A stretch of 64,000 nt of DNA from positions 23,709 to 87,708 of the forward strand of contig CAVSPC010000032.1 of the NCBI GenBank assembly GCA_963729795.1, in the 5' to 3' direction. Below the pieces are notes generated by a model. It was not told the DNA's origin. It did no database searches and saw only the letters and a list, made by a program, of their open reading frames with translations. Shown piece by piece: positions 15,553 through 24,977 of this stretch. The DNA is from CAWBBA01 sp963729795. GTDB lineage: Bacteria; Desulfobacterota; Desulfomonilia; Desulfomonilales; Desulfomonilaceae. The position numbers were made by a program, and so were the translations under genes. Numbering within the stretch: position 1 is the first letter of the stretch; every line of letters starts with the position of its first letter.

Positions 15553-16888
15553 ATGACATCGGGAAAAGACCTCAATTCCGCTGAAATGAAGATGATTCTC
15601 AATTCCATCGCGGACGGCGTGTTCACGGTGGACGATGAATTCATTATAACCTCCTTCAACCGAGCCGCTCGAGAGATAACCGGAGTTCCTGTCCGTGAAG
15701 CCCTCGGAAGGCCGTGCTGCGAAGTATTCCGCGCTGAAATATGCGAGGCTGATTGCGCTTTGAAACGAACCATACTCACGGGCAAACCGGTGGTGAATCA
15801 CGCGGTTTTCATTGTGAGAGCCGACGGCAAACGAGTACCCATCAGCATCAGCACGGCAGTGCTCAAGGATGAGCGTGGGCGTGTACTGGGAGGAGCTGGA
15901 AACCTTCCGCGACCTCACCTTAGTGGAAGCTCTTCGCAAGGAAGTCGAAAGGTCGTTTAGTTTTGAGGACATCATCTCCCGGAATCAGAAGATGCGCGAG
16001 ATATTCAACATATTGCCTGATGTTGCCAGGAGCGACAGCACAATTCTGATCGAGGGGGAAAGCGGCACTGGCAAGGAACTCATGGCAAAAGCGATACACA
16101 ATCTGTCAACCCGCCGGAACAAGCCTCTGGTCGTTGTTAACTGTGGCGCCATTCCCGACACGCTCCTAGAATCCGAGTTGTTTGGGTACAAGGCCGGGGC
16201 CTTCACCGGGGCGAACCGGGACAAACCGGGCCGTTTTGCACAGGCTGATGGTGGGACGCTCTTCCTGGACGAGATTGGAGACGTCAGTCCCGCGCTCCAA
16301 GTCCGGTTGCTCCGGGTACTCCAGGACCGGAGCTTTCAACCTCTGGGGGGAACCAAGACTGTGATTTCCGATGCCCGTATCCTTGCGGCGACGAACAAGG
16401 ATCTCAAGACCATGATTCATGGGGGCGGGTTTCGTGAGGATCTCTATTACAGGTTGCAGGTTTTCAGGCTCTCGTTGCCGCCTCTGCGGGAAAGAATCGA
16501 GGATGTCCCGCTCCTTGCACAGCACTTCGTAGATCGCTTAAATCGTCTCAAAGGCAAAGACATTGCGGGTCTTTCCCGAGAGGCATTGGCCTCCTTTATG
16601 CGTCACAATTGGCCGGGCAACATCAGAGAGCTGGAGAATGCGGTAGAGCATGCGTTCATACTTTGCCAAGGGGGCCTTATCCGCCTCGGTCACCTCCCCC
16701 CGGCACTGAGAGACCTCGGCGAAAATGGAGAAGCTCTGGCAACCGGTTTGACCCTTGCCGAGATCGAAGCTCGGGTGATCAGGGAAGCCCTCGTGAGAAA
16801 CGGGGGGAGGAAAGTAGCTGCAGCGAATGAGCTGGGTATTGACAAGACGACCCTCTGGCGAAAAATGAAAAAGTATGGGAGCCTTTGA
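15553..16888 (+). CDS. Sigma-54-dependent transcriptional activator with Cys-bearing PAS domain, frameshifted
   Basis: Two overlapping frames make up one protein. The first (15553-15960) is a PAS domain (SIADGVFTVDDEFIITSFNR) with a cysteine set, CCEVFRAEICEADC. The second (15869-16888) holds the AAA+ domain with Walker A GESGTGKE, the sigma-54 contact loop GAFTGA, GTLFLDEIGDVS, and a Fis-type helix-turn-helix (KVAAANELGIDKTTLWRKMK). The frames would join as RVLGG-ETFRDLTLVEAL, so there is a one-base shift near 15890-15897. The protein should activate the divergent sigma-54 promoter at 15391-15405; the Cys set may sense redox or metal state. Either the shift is a sequence error or the activator is inactivated. 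Confidence 0.88.
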
Positions 16889-17535
16889 TAGGCGTACGCT
16901 CAACCAAGGGGAAAAGCGCCTTAGCAATTTTACGAGGGTTTCTAATTGTAGCTACTAGGGAATAGTCCGATGAATCGGTGATGTCCGCCACTGAAGTTGG
17001 TATCAAGCTCTCACAAACCTAATTGTTGAGCGAGACAGGCCATGGCGCCCCTAAGGGGCAACACAACGGTAGCCGTGGGTGTGAACCCACGGAAAAGGTG
17101 CAACATTGGTTCCAAGGGAACCTGTAAGGGTCCACCGAATCTCATTGAAAATCGCCATGTTTGATCGACCTCGTTGGGGCCCGTGTTTTGGGGTCTAGGG
17201 GATCACTTGTTCCACGGTTTTCCACCCGTGGCTACTCATGGTACGCCACGCCAGGGCTCGATATCGCCTCTATACCGCTTAGAGAATGGTTGCATCAAGC
17301 TAGCGGAATTGCTTGCCCAATCGTCATGTCTCTGGTATGCACTTAATGTTCGGTTCAGTGGGCCCAACCTACTCGTTTTCACAAATTGAGAGGGGTAGCG
17401 CCTTGCGGAGGATCGTTTTCCTTGCATGGAGGTGGTGCCGTATCAGAGCCGGGGTAGGACTCTCCGTCTTGGTTTCCTGCCAAATGGAACCACGAGACTT
17501 TGCAATTTCAATCCCACGTGAAGGGAGAAAGGTCG
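16889..17535. repeat. Intergenic region with a series of hairpins
   Basis: Three palindromes follow one another: GCCCCTAAGGGGC (17047-17059), CCGTGGGT/ACCCACGG (17073-17092) and GGTTCC/GGAACC (17108-17122). A related sequence in opposite orientation (CCACGG, CCCGTGGCTAC) occurs at about 17213-17233. This looks like a non-coding dispersed repeat. No supported gene is present; small frames here have no protein character. Confidence 0.6.
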
Positions 17536-18390
17536 ATGGAAATCAAAAAGATAGGGGTTATCGGAGCGGGGTTGATGGGTGCCGGGATAGCACAAGTGGC
17601 TGCTCAGAGCGGTTTCGAAGTCAACCTGATGGATGTGGAGACAAGATTCCTCGACAAGGGAATCTCAAACATTGAAAAGAACCTTCAACGCATGGCCGAA
17701 AAAGGTAAGATGACTGCTTCGGATGCTGCCACGATACGTTCACGCATCACCGGATATTTGTCTTTGACGGATACCGCAAAGGAAGTGGATGTGGTCATCG
17801 AAGCGGTTATTGAAAACATGGATCTCAAGAAGAACATGTATAAAGAACTGGATGAAGCGGCAAGAGAATCTACTGTCTTTGCAAGTAACACCTCGGGCTT
17901 AAGCATAACCGAATTAGCTTCCGTTACTTCCCGGCCCGATCGTTTCATCGGAATGCACTTTTTCAATCCGGTCCCTGTGATGAAACTGGTCGAAGTGATT
18001 CGCGGCATAGCAACTTCCGATCAGACAGTCGCAGTAATCAAGGGATTGGCGGGAAAGATGGGGAAGAATGCAATTGAAGTCCAGGAAGCTCCGGGGTTCG
18101 TGGTGAACCGGATTCTGGTCCCCATGATTATAGAGGCCATATTCGTCTTTCAGGAAGGACTTGCAACTGCGGCCGAAATAGACGAGGGAATGAAGCTGGG
18201 CGCGAATCATCCTATGGGTCCCCTGGCCCTGGCGGACCTCGTTGGATTGGACACACTGCTTATGGTTCAAGAGCATCTTTACAAAGAGTTTGGCGACCCC
18301 AAATATAGGTCGCCGGCCCTGCTGAAGAAGATGGTGCGGGCTGGGCGGTTGGGTCGCAAGTCCGGCAAGGGTTTTTACGATTACAGTTAA
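17536..18390 (+). CDS. 3-hydroxybutyryl-CoA (3-hydroxyacyl-CoA) dehydrogenase
   Basis: I start at the ATG at 17536 (MEIKKIGVIGAGLMGAGIAQ), which gives 284 residues, the normal size of Hbd. The N-terminus is the NAD-binding GAGLMGAG motif, and SNTSGLSITELA and FIGMHFFNPVPVMKLVEVI are the catalytic-region motifs, with the catalytic His in MHFFNPVP. C-terminal GPLALADLVGLDT and RKSGKGFYDYS close the family signature. It oxidises 3-hydroxyacyl-CoA with NAD+. An acyl-CoA dehydrogenase follows on the same strand, so the pair serves beta-oxidation or butyrate metabolism. Confidence 0.94.
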   Translation: MEIKKIGVIGAGLMGAGIAQVAAQSGFEVNLMDVETRFLDKGISNIEKNLQRMAEKGKMTASDAATIRSRITGYLSLTDTAKEVDVVIEAVIENMDLKKNMYKELDEAARESTVFASNTSGLSITELASVTSRPDRFIGMHFFNPVPVMKLVEVIRGIATSDQTVAVIKGLAGKMGKNAIEVQEAPGFVVNRILVPMIIEAIFVFQEGLATAAEIDEGMKLGANHPMGPLALADLVGLDTLLMVQEHLYKEFGDPKYRSPALLKKMVRAGRLGRKSGKGFYDYS

Positions 18391-18503
18391 TTCGGATCTT
18401 TTGCGCAGCGCATCCGTGGCGCCTGCTTGTCCCAAGCGCCGGGGGCGGTCCGAGATCGAAATCCGGATGCTTTGGCGATTAGAGTTTTCAACTGGAGGAT
18501 GAG

Positions 18504-19676
18504 ATGGAAGAAATAGAACGATTCGGCCTGACCGAAGAAGAAAAGATGCTTCAGGATATGGTCCGGCGTCTGGCAAAAGAGAAAGTCGCGCCTGCAGCCG
18601 AAGAGAGAGACAAGAAGGGTGAATACCCGTGGGATATGCTGGAACTCATGAGGGAAAACGGCCTCATGGGAATAGATTTTCCGAGTGAATACGCCGGAAT
18701 GGCTGCGGGTATGATAGCCCATTGCATTGCCGTGGAAGAATTGGCGAAAGTTGACGCTTCCGTGGCACTTATACCGTCATGCCAGGAACTTGGCGCCCTA
18801 CCGATAATCCTTGCAGGAAACCACGAGCAAAAAGAGAAGTACCTGACCCCTCTTTCAACTGGCGAAAAGGTTGCGGCCTTTGGTCTCACAGAAGCAAGAG
18901 GTGGTTCCGACGTCGCCGCTCTCAAGACACGGGCCGTAAGGAAAGGGGACAAGTATATTCTGACCGGTTCGAAGATTTTCATCACCAACGGCGGAGTCGC
19001 CGACACATTCACCGTGTATGCTGTAACCGATCCCGACGTGAAGCCTTACAAGGGAGCAAGCGTATTTATCCTCGAGAAGGGAATGCCTGGCTTCACCGTA
19101 GGTAAGAAGGAGAGCAAGCTCGGCATTCGTAGCTCGGATACCAGCGAGTTGGTTTTCGATGAAGTCGAAGTCCCCGTTGAGAATCTTCTGGGTCAAGAGG
19201 GGGACGGTTTTCACATCATGATGAAGACCCTCGATTTCAGCCGGCCGTCGGTCGCAGCTCAGGCTCTCGGGATCGCCGCTGGCGCGTTCGAATACGCGAC
19301 TGCTTACGCGAAGGAACGGGATTCTTTCGGCAAACCGATCATCGCCCATCAAGGCATCTCGTTCAAACTGGCCGACATGGCCATGAAAGTTACCGCCGCG
19401 CGACAGTTACTTCACAAAACTTGCGCTCTTTTGGACGCTCATGTGCCGAAGGATCTCTCTCGGGTGCCGCCCGAGATTATTCGACACTCATCCATGTCCA
19501 AAGCATTCTGTTCGGATGTTGCCATGTGGACTACTGTTGAAGCCGTTCAAGTGCTTGGGGGATATGGCTACATTACAGAGTACCCGGTGGAAAGGTTTAT
19601 GCGCGACGCAAAAATCACGCAGATCTACGAGGGGACAAACGAGATCCAACGGATTGTTATAGCCTCCACCTTGTAA
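18504..19676 (+). CDS. Acyl-CoA dehydrogenase
   Basis: A 390-residue protein with the standard acyl-CoA dehydrogenase layout: an N-terminal helical domain (LTEEEKMLQDMVRRLAKEKV), AFGLTEARGGSDVAALKT and ITNGGVADTFTVYAVTD in the middle, and QVLGGYGYITEYPVERFMRD then QIYEGTNEIQRIVIA at the C-terminus; the catalytic Glu is in YEGTNEI. It introduces the trans-2 double bond using FAD and electron-transfer flavoprotein. It lies 113 bases after the 3-hydroxyacyl-CoA dehydrogenase. Chain-length preference cannot be read from sequence alone. Confidence 0.94.
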   Translation: MEEIERFGLTEEEKMLQDMVRRLAKEKVAPAAEERDKKGEYPWDMLELMRENGLMGIDFPSEYAGMAAGMIAHCIAVEELAKVDASVALIPSCQELGALPIILAGNHEQKEKYLTPLSTGEKVAAFGLTEARGGSDVAALKTRAVRKGDKYILTGSKIFITNGGVADTFTVYAVTDPDVKPYKGASVFILEKGMPGFTVGKKESKLGIRSSDTSELVFDEVEVPVENLLGQEGDGFHIMMKTLDFSRPSVAAQALGIAAGAFEYATAYAKERDSFGKPIIAHQGISFKLADMAMKVTAARQLLHKTCALLDAHVPKDLSRVPPEIIRHSSMSKAFCSDVAMWTTVEAVQVLGGYGYITEYPVERFMRDAKITQIYEGTNEIQRIVIASTL

Positions 19677-20311
19677 CCCATAGCCGCAGAATTGCAACGT
19701 AGGCGGGTGGCCTACAGAAGAGGCCATAACGCGAAATATTTTGGTTAAGAATCGAGTGGGTGCTACGGACCTGGGCTCTGGCAGGTCCGTGCATTCTTCC
19801 CGCCTAAGTGATCGGTCCCGGTTTTGCTCTTGAGTCACATTCCGACGGGACCTTCACCTCATAAGCTTAAATCCAAAGGGAGAAAGGCCGACAGATAGGG
19901 CCTGTAATAGCCGGCGCTTTAGTCAGGGCGATCGATTATCTGTTCTTGGCTGTAGATCGAGGCTACAGCACGGACCTGCCGGAGCCCAGGTCCGTGGCAC
20001 CCATGGCCAACGCCTGTCTCACCAACACCAATCTCCGTTCGCTGCCGGAAGGCAACGTTTAGGACTCCGAAGCCAGGGTAGGCCGTCGGGCCGTGCCCGA
20101 CGCAATATGGCGGCCACGGGCCGCAGTTTAGTGCTCTGACTCATAAATTCGGTAACCTATTTCGAGCAGAAGTAGTAGGACAGGCATCTTGCCTGTCATT
20201 TCATGATCGACAGGCAAGATGCCGTCCCACTAATGCAGTGGCCGCGAAGCCTCCTTCATTGTCTTTGATTGGAGCAAGCGTCATCTGAATTATGAATTGA
20301 TCCACTTAGTA
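19677..20311. repeat. Intergenic region with three hairpin repeats
   Basis: CGGACCTG/CAGGTCCG (19766-19789) and CACGGACCTG/CAGGTCCGTG (19969-19996) are two related hairpins in opposite orientation with reverse-complement loops. At 20170-20232, GGACAGGCATCTTGCCTGTC and GACAGGCAAGATGCC are a member of the dispersed repeat also seen at 5160 and 45.9-47.4 kb. The first hairpin may also act as a terminator for the acyl-CoA dehydrogenase gene. No supported coding region. Confidence 0.6.
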
Positions 20312-20339
20312 TTACTTTTTAGGCTTACACTGGTATAAT
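20312..20339 (+). promoter_or_regulatory. Promoter candidate upstream of the GAF protein
   Basis: A perfect -10 box TATAAT at 20334-20339 is preceded by TTACTT at 20312-20317 with a 16-base spacer. It lies about 70 bases before the GAF-protein start. The -35 match is weak. Confidence 0.45.
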
Positions 20340-20409
20340 TTATTTATCGGTCCGAAAATGCTTCAGACCACTTTCGAACCCCGTACGGCTCCTCCGCTGG
20401 AGGTAAACA

Positions 20410-22764
20410 ATGGACGCTTACCGCCAAGACACTGCTTATCGCTGTGTGTTTAGCTTAATGCCTCTGATTGACTACTGGACTCGGGAAATGACCTGTTCCG
20501 ATACTTGCAGGACAAAGATTCTGGAAGTTATCCAGACAGGTCTCGCGCAAGCGCCAGAGCTTCTGGAACCCTTGGAGGACTTTTCCGTTCTGGAAACCCA
20601 CCAGGAATTGGTTAAGATCCTTATGAGCGCGGTCTTTCCCGGCGCGTTCTGGGAAACTGAGCTCATGGGAGCCTTGACTCCTTTCACGCTTCGGCCCGCT
20701 TTCGTTACCCCAATGTTTCAGCGTCTACTCCTCAATGACGATGGATCTTTTCGCGGAAGAATCCCGGATGAATGGGACAAGGTTGTCAGGGCCAGGCAAA
20801 TCAGGTTCTTTCTCTTGATCTTGCGGAGGTATTACAACGTTGATAAGGACTTGGACTATCCGCTGATTCGTATTGTGGAAGATCCGGATACCGGCGTGGA
20901 AAGACACTTCCGGTTTCGGCCCGACCTTCGTTTCGTCGAAGTGCGCGCTGTTGGCACGCCTCCAAGCTTAACGGACTGTGACCTGGCGACGGTCATGCAG
21001 CACCTCAAGGAGCCGGAAGTGCTGCAGGAATTTTTCCCGCCCGAGAATTTCGAATTTCACGGATTCACAGTAATCCATGCCGTAGATGTGACAATGTCCG
21101 AGGTTGTCTCCGGGCTGGAAAGAGATCTGATTGACAAGGGTTCCATCGCCTCACAGGACGGTTTCCTCAGGTTGCAGGATAGGCTCAGGACCCTTTTCCT
21201 CCGCCCCCATTTGATGGTTGGGCTGGCAGCCATCAAGAACAATGAAGTGCTCCTGCTCAACAACGGCTGCGAAATGACCCATAGTTGCATCTTCTCTGAT
21301 TCGCGGCACCTGCCCATGAGTGAATTCAAAGGATCGGTGTTCCACCAGGCCTCAGAAGGCGACGGAGTCTTGATCGTCCGGGATCTGGCGGAGGAAGCGG
21401 CAAGCTCGAGCGTGCACAAGGACCTCCTCGAGTTTGGCATTAGGTCCATGATGATTGCCCCGCTGAGGTTCCAGGGGCAACTCATCGGCTCTTTGGATTT
21501 GAGTTCTCCCCAACCGGATGACTTCGGGCCTGGGGAGGAACTGGTTCTGGGTCAAATTCTCCCTTTATTCTCTATGGCCCTGAAGAGGTCCCTTGATGAG
21601 CTTGAGAGCAATGTCGAGGCTGTTATTAAGGAAAAATGCACGGCGGTGCATCCGTCAGTCGAGTGGCGTTTCCGAAGGGCCGCTCTTAGCCATTTGGAGC
21701 GGCTGGCAAGCGGGAAGTCATCGGAACTCGATCCCATAGTCTTCAGAGATGTGTATCCCTTGTACGGCGCATCGGATGTTCGAGGATCTTCCCAGGCTCG
21801 AAGCCTCGCGATCCAGTCGGATCTTATCGAGCACCTCGACCTGGCGCTTAGGGTTGTCCGGTCCGCCTCAGAAGCCAGGTCTCTTCCCATCCTTAGCGAA
21901 GTCTCATATCGAACTGAACGAAATCTGGAGATGATTCGCAATGGCCTCGGCACTGGTGATCAGACCTCAATCCTGAAGTTCCTTCGCAGCGAGTTGGAAC
22001 CGCTATTTCCAATGTTGCGCCAGTTCGGGCCTGAGGTTGCGGATTCCATCGAAGCCTACGGGAAGGCAATGGATCCCGCGATGGGAATGGTCTATCGTGA
22101 ACGGCGAGATTTTGAGCGAAGCATTTCGATTTTCAACCAGCGGATTTCTGCTTATCTCGGCGCAGAAGAAGCCGAGGCGCAGGCTATGTTTCCACACTAT
22201 TTCAACAAACATCAGACCGACGGGGTGGATTACGTGATCTACGTCGGGGCCTCCATGGTGGAGAACCGCGACTTTGACCCTCTTTATGTAAGAAATCTTC
22301 GCTTCTGGCAGCTCATGGTTGCCTGTGGAATCGCCTGGCACGCTGAAGACGTACAGAAATCCCTCAAGGTCCCTTTACAGGCAACCCACCTCATATTGAT
22401 CAATCATAACCCGGTGTCCATAAGATTCCGGTTTGATGAAAAGCGCTTCGATGTGGATGGGGCCTATGACATAGGGCATGAGATCATCCGCTCGAGGATT
22501 GACAAGGCTATGGTTAAGGACCGAAATGAAAGACTGACTCAGCCAGGGAAGATTGCCATTGTCTATTCAAGGCCCAAGGAGTATGAGGAATTGGCTCATC
22601 ACATTGATTTCCTTCAGGGCCAGGGCTACCTCGAGGACGGCCTCGAATCGCTTGAACTAGATGATCTTCCGGGCGTGCAGGGCCTAATGGCGTTGAGAGT
22701 AGGAATAAATGTCCAATCCACAGCTTTGGCTGAGAGGGCTACGAGAATGGCTGGGGAAAAATAG
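20410..22764 (+). CDS. Large GAF-domain-containing protein of unknown function
   Basis: A 784-residue soluble protein with a GGAGG site before the ATG. About residues 255-400 resemble a GAF-like ligand-binding domain (LMVGLAAIKNNEVLLLNNG, EGDGVLIVRDLAEEA, FGIRSMMIAPLRFQGQLIGSL DLSS). The N-terminal 250 residues and the C-terminal 380 residues, which include EAEAQAMFPHYFNKHQTDGV and DYVIYVGASMVENRDFDP, match no enzyme family I can name. There is no DNA-binding or kinase motif. It is followed by trmO, but the link is probably only positional. A signalling or regulatory role is a guess from the GAF domain. Confidence 0.7.
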   Translation: MDAYRQDTAYRCVFSLMPLIDYWTREMTCSDTCRTKILEVIQTGLAQAPELLEPLEDFSVLETHQELVKILMSAVFPGAFWETELMGALTPFTLRPAFVTPMFQRLLLNDDGSFRGRIPDEWDKVVRARQIRFFLLILRRYYNVDKDLDYPLIRIVEDPDTGVERHFRFRPDLRFVEVRAVGTPPSLTDCDLATVMQHLKEPEVLQEFFPPENFEFHGFTVIHAVDVTMSEVVSGLERDLIDKGSIASQDGFLRLQDRLRTLFLRPHLMVGLAAIKNNEVLLLNNGCEMTHSCIFSDSRHLPMSEFKGSVFHQASEGDGVLIVRDLAEEAASSSVHKDLLEFGIRSMMIAPLRFQGQLIGSLDLSSPQPDDFGPGEELVLGQILPLFSMALKRSLDELESNVEAVIKEKCTAVHPSVEWRFRRAALSHLERLASGKSSELDPIVFRDVYPLYGASDVRGSSQARSLAIQSDLIEHLDLALRVVRSASEARSLPILSEVSYRTERNLEMIRNGLGTGDQTSILKFLRSELEPLFPMLRQFGPEVADSIEAYGKAMDPAMGMVYRERRDFERSISIFNQRISAYLGAEEAEAQAMFPHYFNKHQTDGVDYVIYVGASMVENRDFDPLYVRNLRFWQLMVACGIAWHAEDVQKSLKVPLQATHLILINHNPVSIRFRFDEKRFDVDGAYDIGHEIIRSRIDKAMVKDRNERLTQPGKIAIVYSRPKEYEELAHHIDFLQGQGYLEDGLESLELDDLPGVQGLMALRVGINVQSTALAERATRMAGEK

Positions 22765-22835
22765 CCGGCGCAAGCGGCCGGCCAAGGCCTCTTATGCCTG
22801 GACGATCTCGGTGAAAGGAAGCGTATGGCATCATA

Positions 22836-23318
22836 ATGGAAGCAATAACGTACAACCCCATAGGAGTAATACGATCCCCCTTCAAAGAACTTGAAGGGAT
22901 GCCCATCCAACCTTCGGGTGCCATCGGTGCCCCCGGGACTGTTGAGCTGGACCCTGAATTCGCAGCAGGCCTCAAAGATCTCTCCGGTTTCTCACACATT
23001 ATCTTGGTTTATCATTTCCATCAGTCCGCAGGCTATGCTCTCGAGGTTAAACCTTGCCTGGATACCCAACTTCGGGGTGTCTTTGCTACCCGTGCGCCGA
23101 AACGACCCAATTCCATCGGGCTATCGATTGTGAGACTTGTGCGCGTGGAAGGATCGACTCTGTACGTCGAGGACATGGACATCCTGGACGGAACTCCACT
23201 ACTTGACGTGAAGCCCTACATCCCGGAGGTTGACACTCGCAGCGCGGAACGCATCGGATGGCTCTCTGAAAAAGTGCAACAGATACCTCAAGCCAGGGCC
23301 GACAAGAGATCTTGGTAG
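22836..23318 (+). CDS. TrmO (TsaA-type) tRNA methyltransferase-like protein, stand-alone copy
   Basis: A 160-residue protein with YNPIGVIRSPFKELEGMPIQ, GVFATRAPKRPNSIGLSIV and LDVKPYIPEVDTRSA, the TrmO signatures for SAM binding and tRNA t6A37 N6-methylation. It ends ADKRSW where the other copy (7118-8029) reads on into a CGGC domain. Some proteins of this family occur in anaerobes in multiple copies near metal genes, so the tRNA role is likely but not certain for both. The IS1595-type element begins 34 bases after the stop. Confidence 0.87.
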   Translation: MEAITYNPIGVIRSPFKELEGMPIQPSGAIGAPGTVELDPEFAAGLKDLSGFSHIILVYHFHQSAGYALEVKPCLDTQLRGVFATRAPKRPNSIGLSIVRLVRVEGSTLYVEDMDILDGTPLLDVKPYIPEVDTRSAERIGWLSEKVQQIPQARADKRSW

Positions 23319-23352
23319 GGGCGCTAGCGGCTCGGTGCGCCGGAATATTAAA

Positions 23353-23381
23353 CGGAACTTTATACTTTACAAACTAAACTG
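23353..23381 (+). repeat. Left terminal inverted repeat of the IS1595-type element
   Basis: Begins CGGAACTTTATACTTTAC and is repeated exactly, inverted, at 25701-25729. Target duplication ATATTAAA precedes it at 23345-23352. Confidence 0.93.
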
Positions 23382-23427
23382 ATTCATGTTATGATCCCCC
23401 CAGTTGATTAACACTATGGGGGCCGTT

Positions 23428-23901
23428 ATGGAAGCCAAAAATCTCAACCTCGCAACTCTCTCTCCGCTGTTCGCCGACGAACAAGCCGCTCGCAAATTCA
23501 TAGAGTCTCAAAGATGGCCGAACGGTCCTGTTTGCCCCCGATGCGGTTGCTCGGATCATTACACGCTGAACCCAAGACCGACTTCCAAAAGCCCAGTAAG
23601 GCCCGGAGTATATACCTGCAAGGGCTGCAAGAAGCAATATACGGTCCGCATCGGCATGGTCTTCGAGGATTCTCATATTCCTCTAAACAAGTGGCTTATG
23701 GCCATGCACTTGATGATGAGTTGTAAAAAGGGTATCAGTTCACTTCAATTGAGCCGGGAAGTAGGTATAACCGTCAAATCCGCTTGGTTCATGAGTCATA
23801 GAATACGGGAAGCGTTAGTGCAGATGCGAGCACTCATGGCCGGATTCGAGAACAGTATCCTAAAAGGCAAGAGTCTAAGCAGAGTTGGAATATCATTGTG
23901 A
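23428..23901 (+). pseudogene. IS1595-family transposase, truncated
   Basis: About 157 residues from the ATG at 23428. An N-terminal zinc ribbon (GPVCPRCGCSDHY, YTCKGCKKQYTVRIGMVFEDS) is followed by PLNKWLMAMHLMMSCKKGIS and ITVKSAWFMSHRIREAL, the conserved start of ISXO2-like IS1595 transposases. The DDE catalytic core, which should follow, is missing: the frame ends soon after GKSLSRVGISL and the next sequence is unrelated cargo. A full protein would be near 300 residues. Confidence 0.85.
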
Positions 23902-23944
23902 AAGATGAGGGCATCTCACATGAAGCCGGCTCTCCCTTGTCCGT

Positions 23945-24495
23945 TTTCAGCGAGCGGATGGCAAGCAACTAGTTCAAGTAGGTCCTCATTTCGTCTCAAT
24001 TCATAGGGTGAAGCCGTACGAATCATGGGAAGAGTTTTATCAGGGCAAAGCTTGTCGCGGACGAATCGCCTTACGGAGTTGAAAACACCAACTACAGGGG
24101 TCTGGCGGCACCGACACTTGAATCATATCAGATACTGTGCCGAGTGTAAATCTGGACCAATATTTCCACCTAACCCCGGTCTAGATGAGACTCTTCCTCA
24201 ACAGATTGACTTCTTCATGATTGGAGTGCAGTTTCCAATGAAGGAAGGTTCAAATTCTCTCAAGATCACGATGCAGAGCGTTCCATCTGGCGACACTAAT
24301 ACAAGCAAATTCTCGCTTGATCTCAGTTACTTTACGGTCTCTGGCACAGAGACCTCGCTTGGCTGGGTGCGGGACTGGCTGAACGAGGCTCACAATGAGA
24401 TCGAAGAAATTTTTGAATCTGTATCACTGACAAACTTCGAGAATGTTTTCAATAAGGTGACCGACCAATGCTCTTCAAATCCGCGACGACCTTGA
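23945..24495 (+). pseudogene. Remnant of a TIGR04255-family gene (transposon cargo)
   Basis: The piece around 23960-24045 encodes ADGKQLVQVGPHFVSIHRVK then PYESWEEFYQ, and the frame ending at 24495 encodes LDETLPQQIDFFMIGVQFP and LGWVRDWLNEAHNEIEEIFE. Both match the sporadically distributed TIGR04255 family. The fragments are in different frames, with a third frame giving VNLDQYFHLTP between them, so there are at least two frameshifts, and the normal N-terminus is absent. TIGR04255 proteins are about 250 residues with no proven function and often sit in mobile or defence regions. Confidence 0.65.
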
Positions 24496-24977
24496 CATTC
24501 TGTTTGAATCCGTGGATTGAAAACTATCGAGTAGGACTTTATGACTTAGCTAGTCCGCAGAATTTCCTCGCAAAACAATCGTTTTGGCTGGCAGTTTATT
24601 CGAATATGAAGAATCTGTTCACTGGGAATCTCTGGACATTGCACAGTGGCAATATGATGATAATGATGGATTGAGAGATTGTTTTATATAAGAAGGGCAG
24701 TTTTAGGTTCTGCATACTTTATATGTTGATGTTATATTATGGCTTTTGGTTGCTAGGATATTTTAAGGAGAAGTTTTTTTGGAATATTACCCGATTCGTA
24801 GAGAGAAAGGGGGTTATGTATCCTAAACAACATCGCGGGCAGGTTGCCGCCTGTCCTTTTTTCAAACCGGGGGCTAGATGGCATGTGTCATGCCCCCCCC
24901 CTCGGCTGCGCTCTTTTTAGAATACAGACAAATCTCTGTCAAGCGTTCTTGGGGAGGCGCACGAAAAGGAAGTCAAA
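24496..24977 (+). other. AT-rich cargo spacer with a terminator-like hairpin
   Basis: No supported gene. Composition is AT-richer than the flanks, a sign of foreign origin. GGGCAGG pairs with CCTGTCC (one G-U) at about 24838-24856 and is followed by TTTTTT, a good Rho-independent terminator on the plus strand. Confidence 0.55.

Noticed and set aside
24468..24674. 68-codon frame after the TIGR04255 remnant
   Set aside because: No ribosome-binding site or recognisable features, and it begins inside the remnant in another frame.
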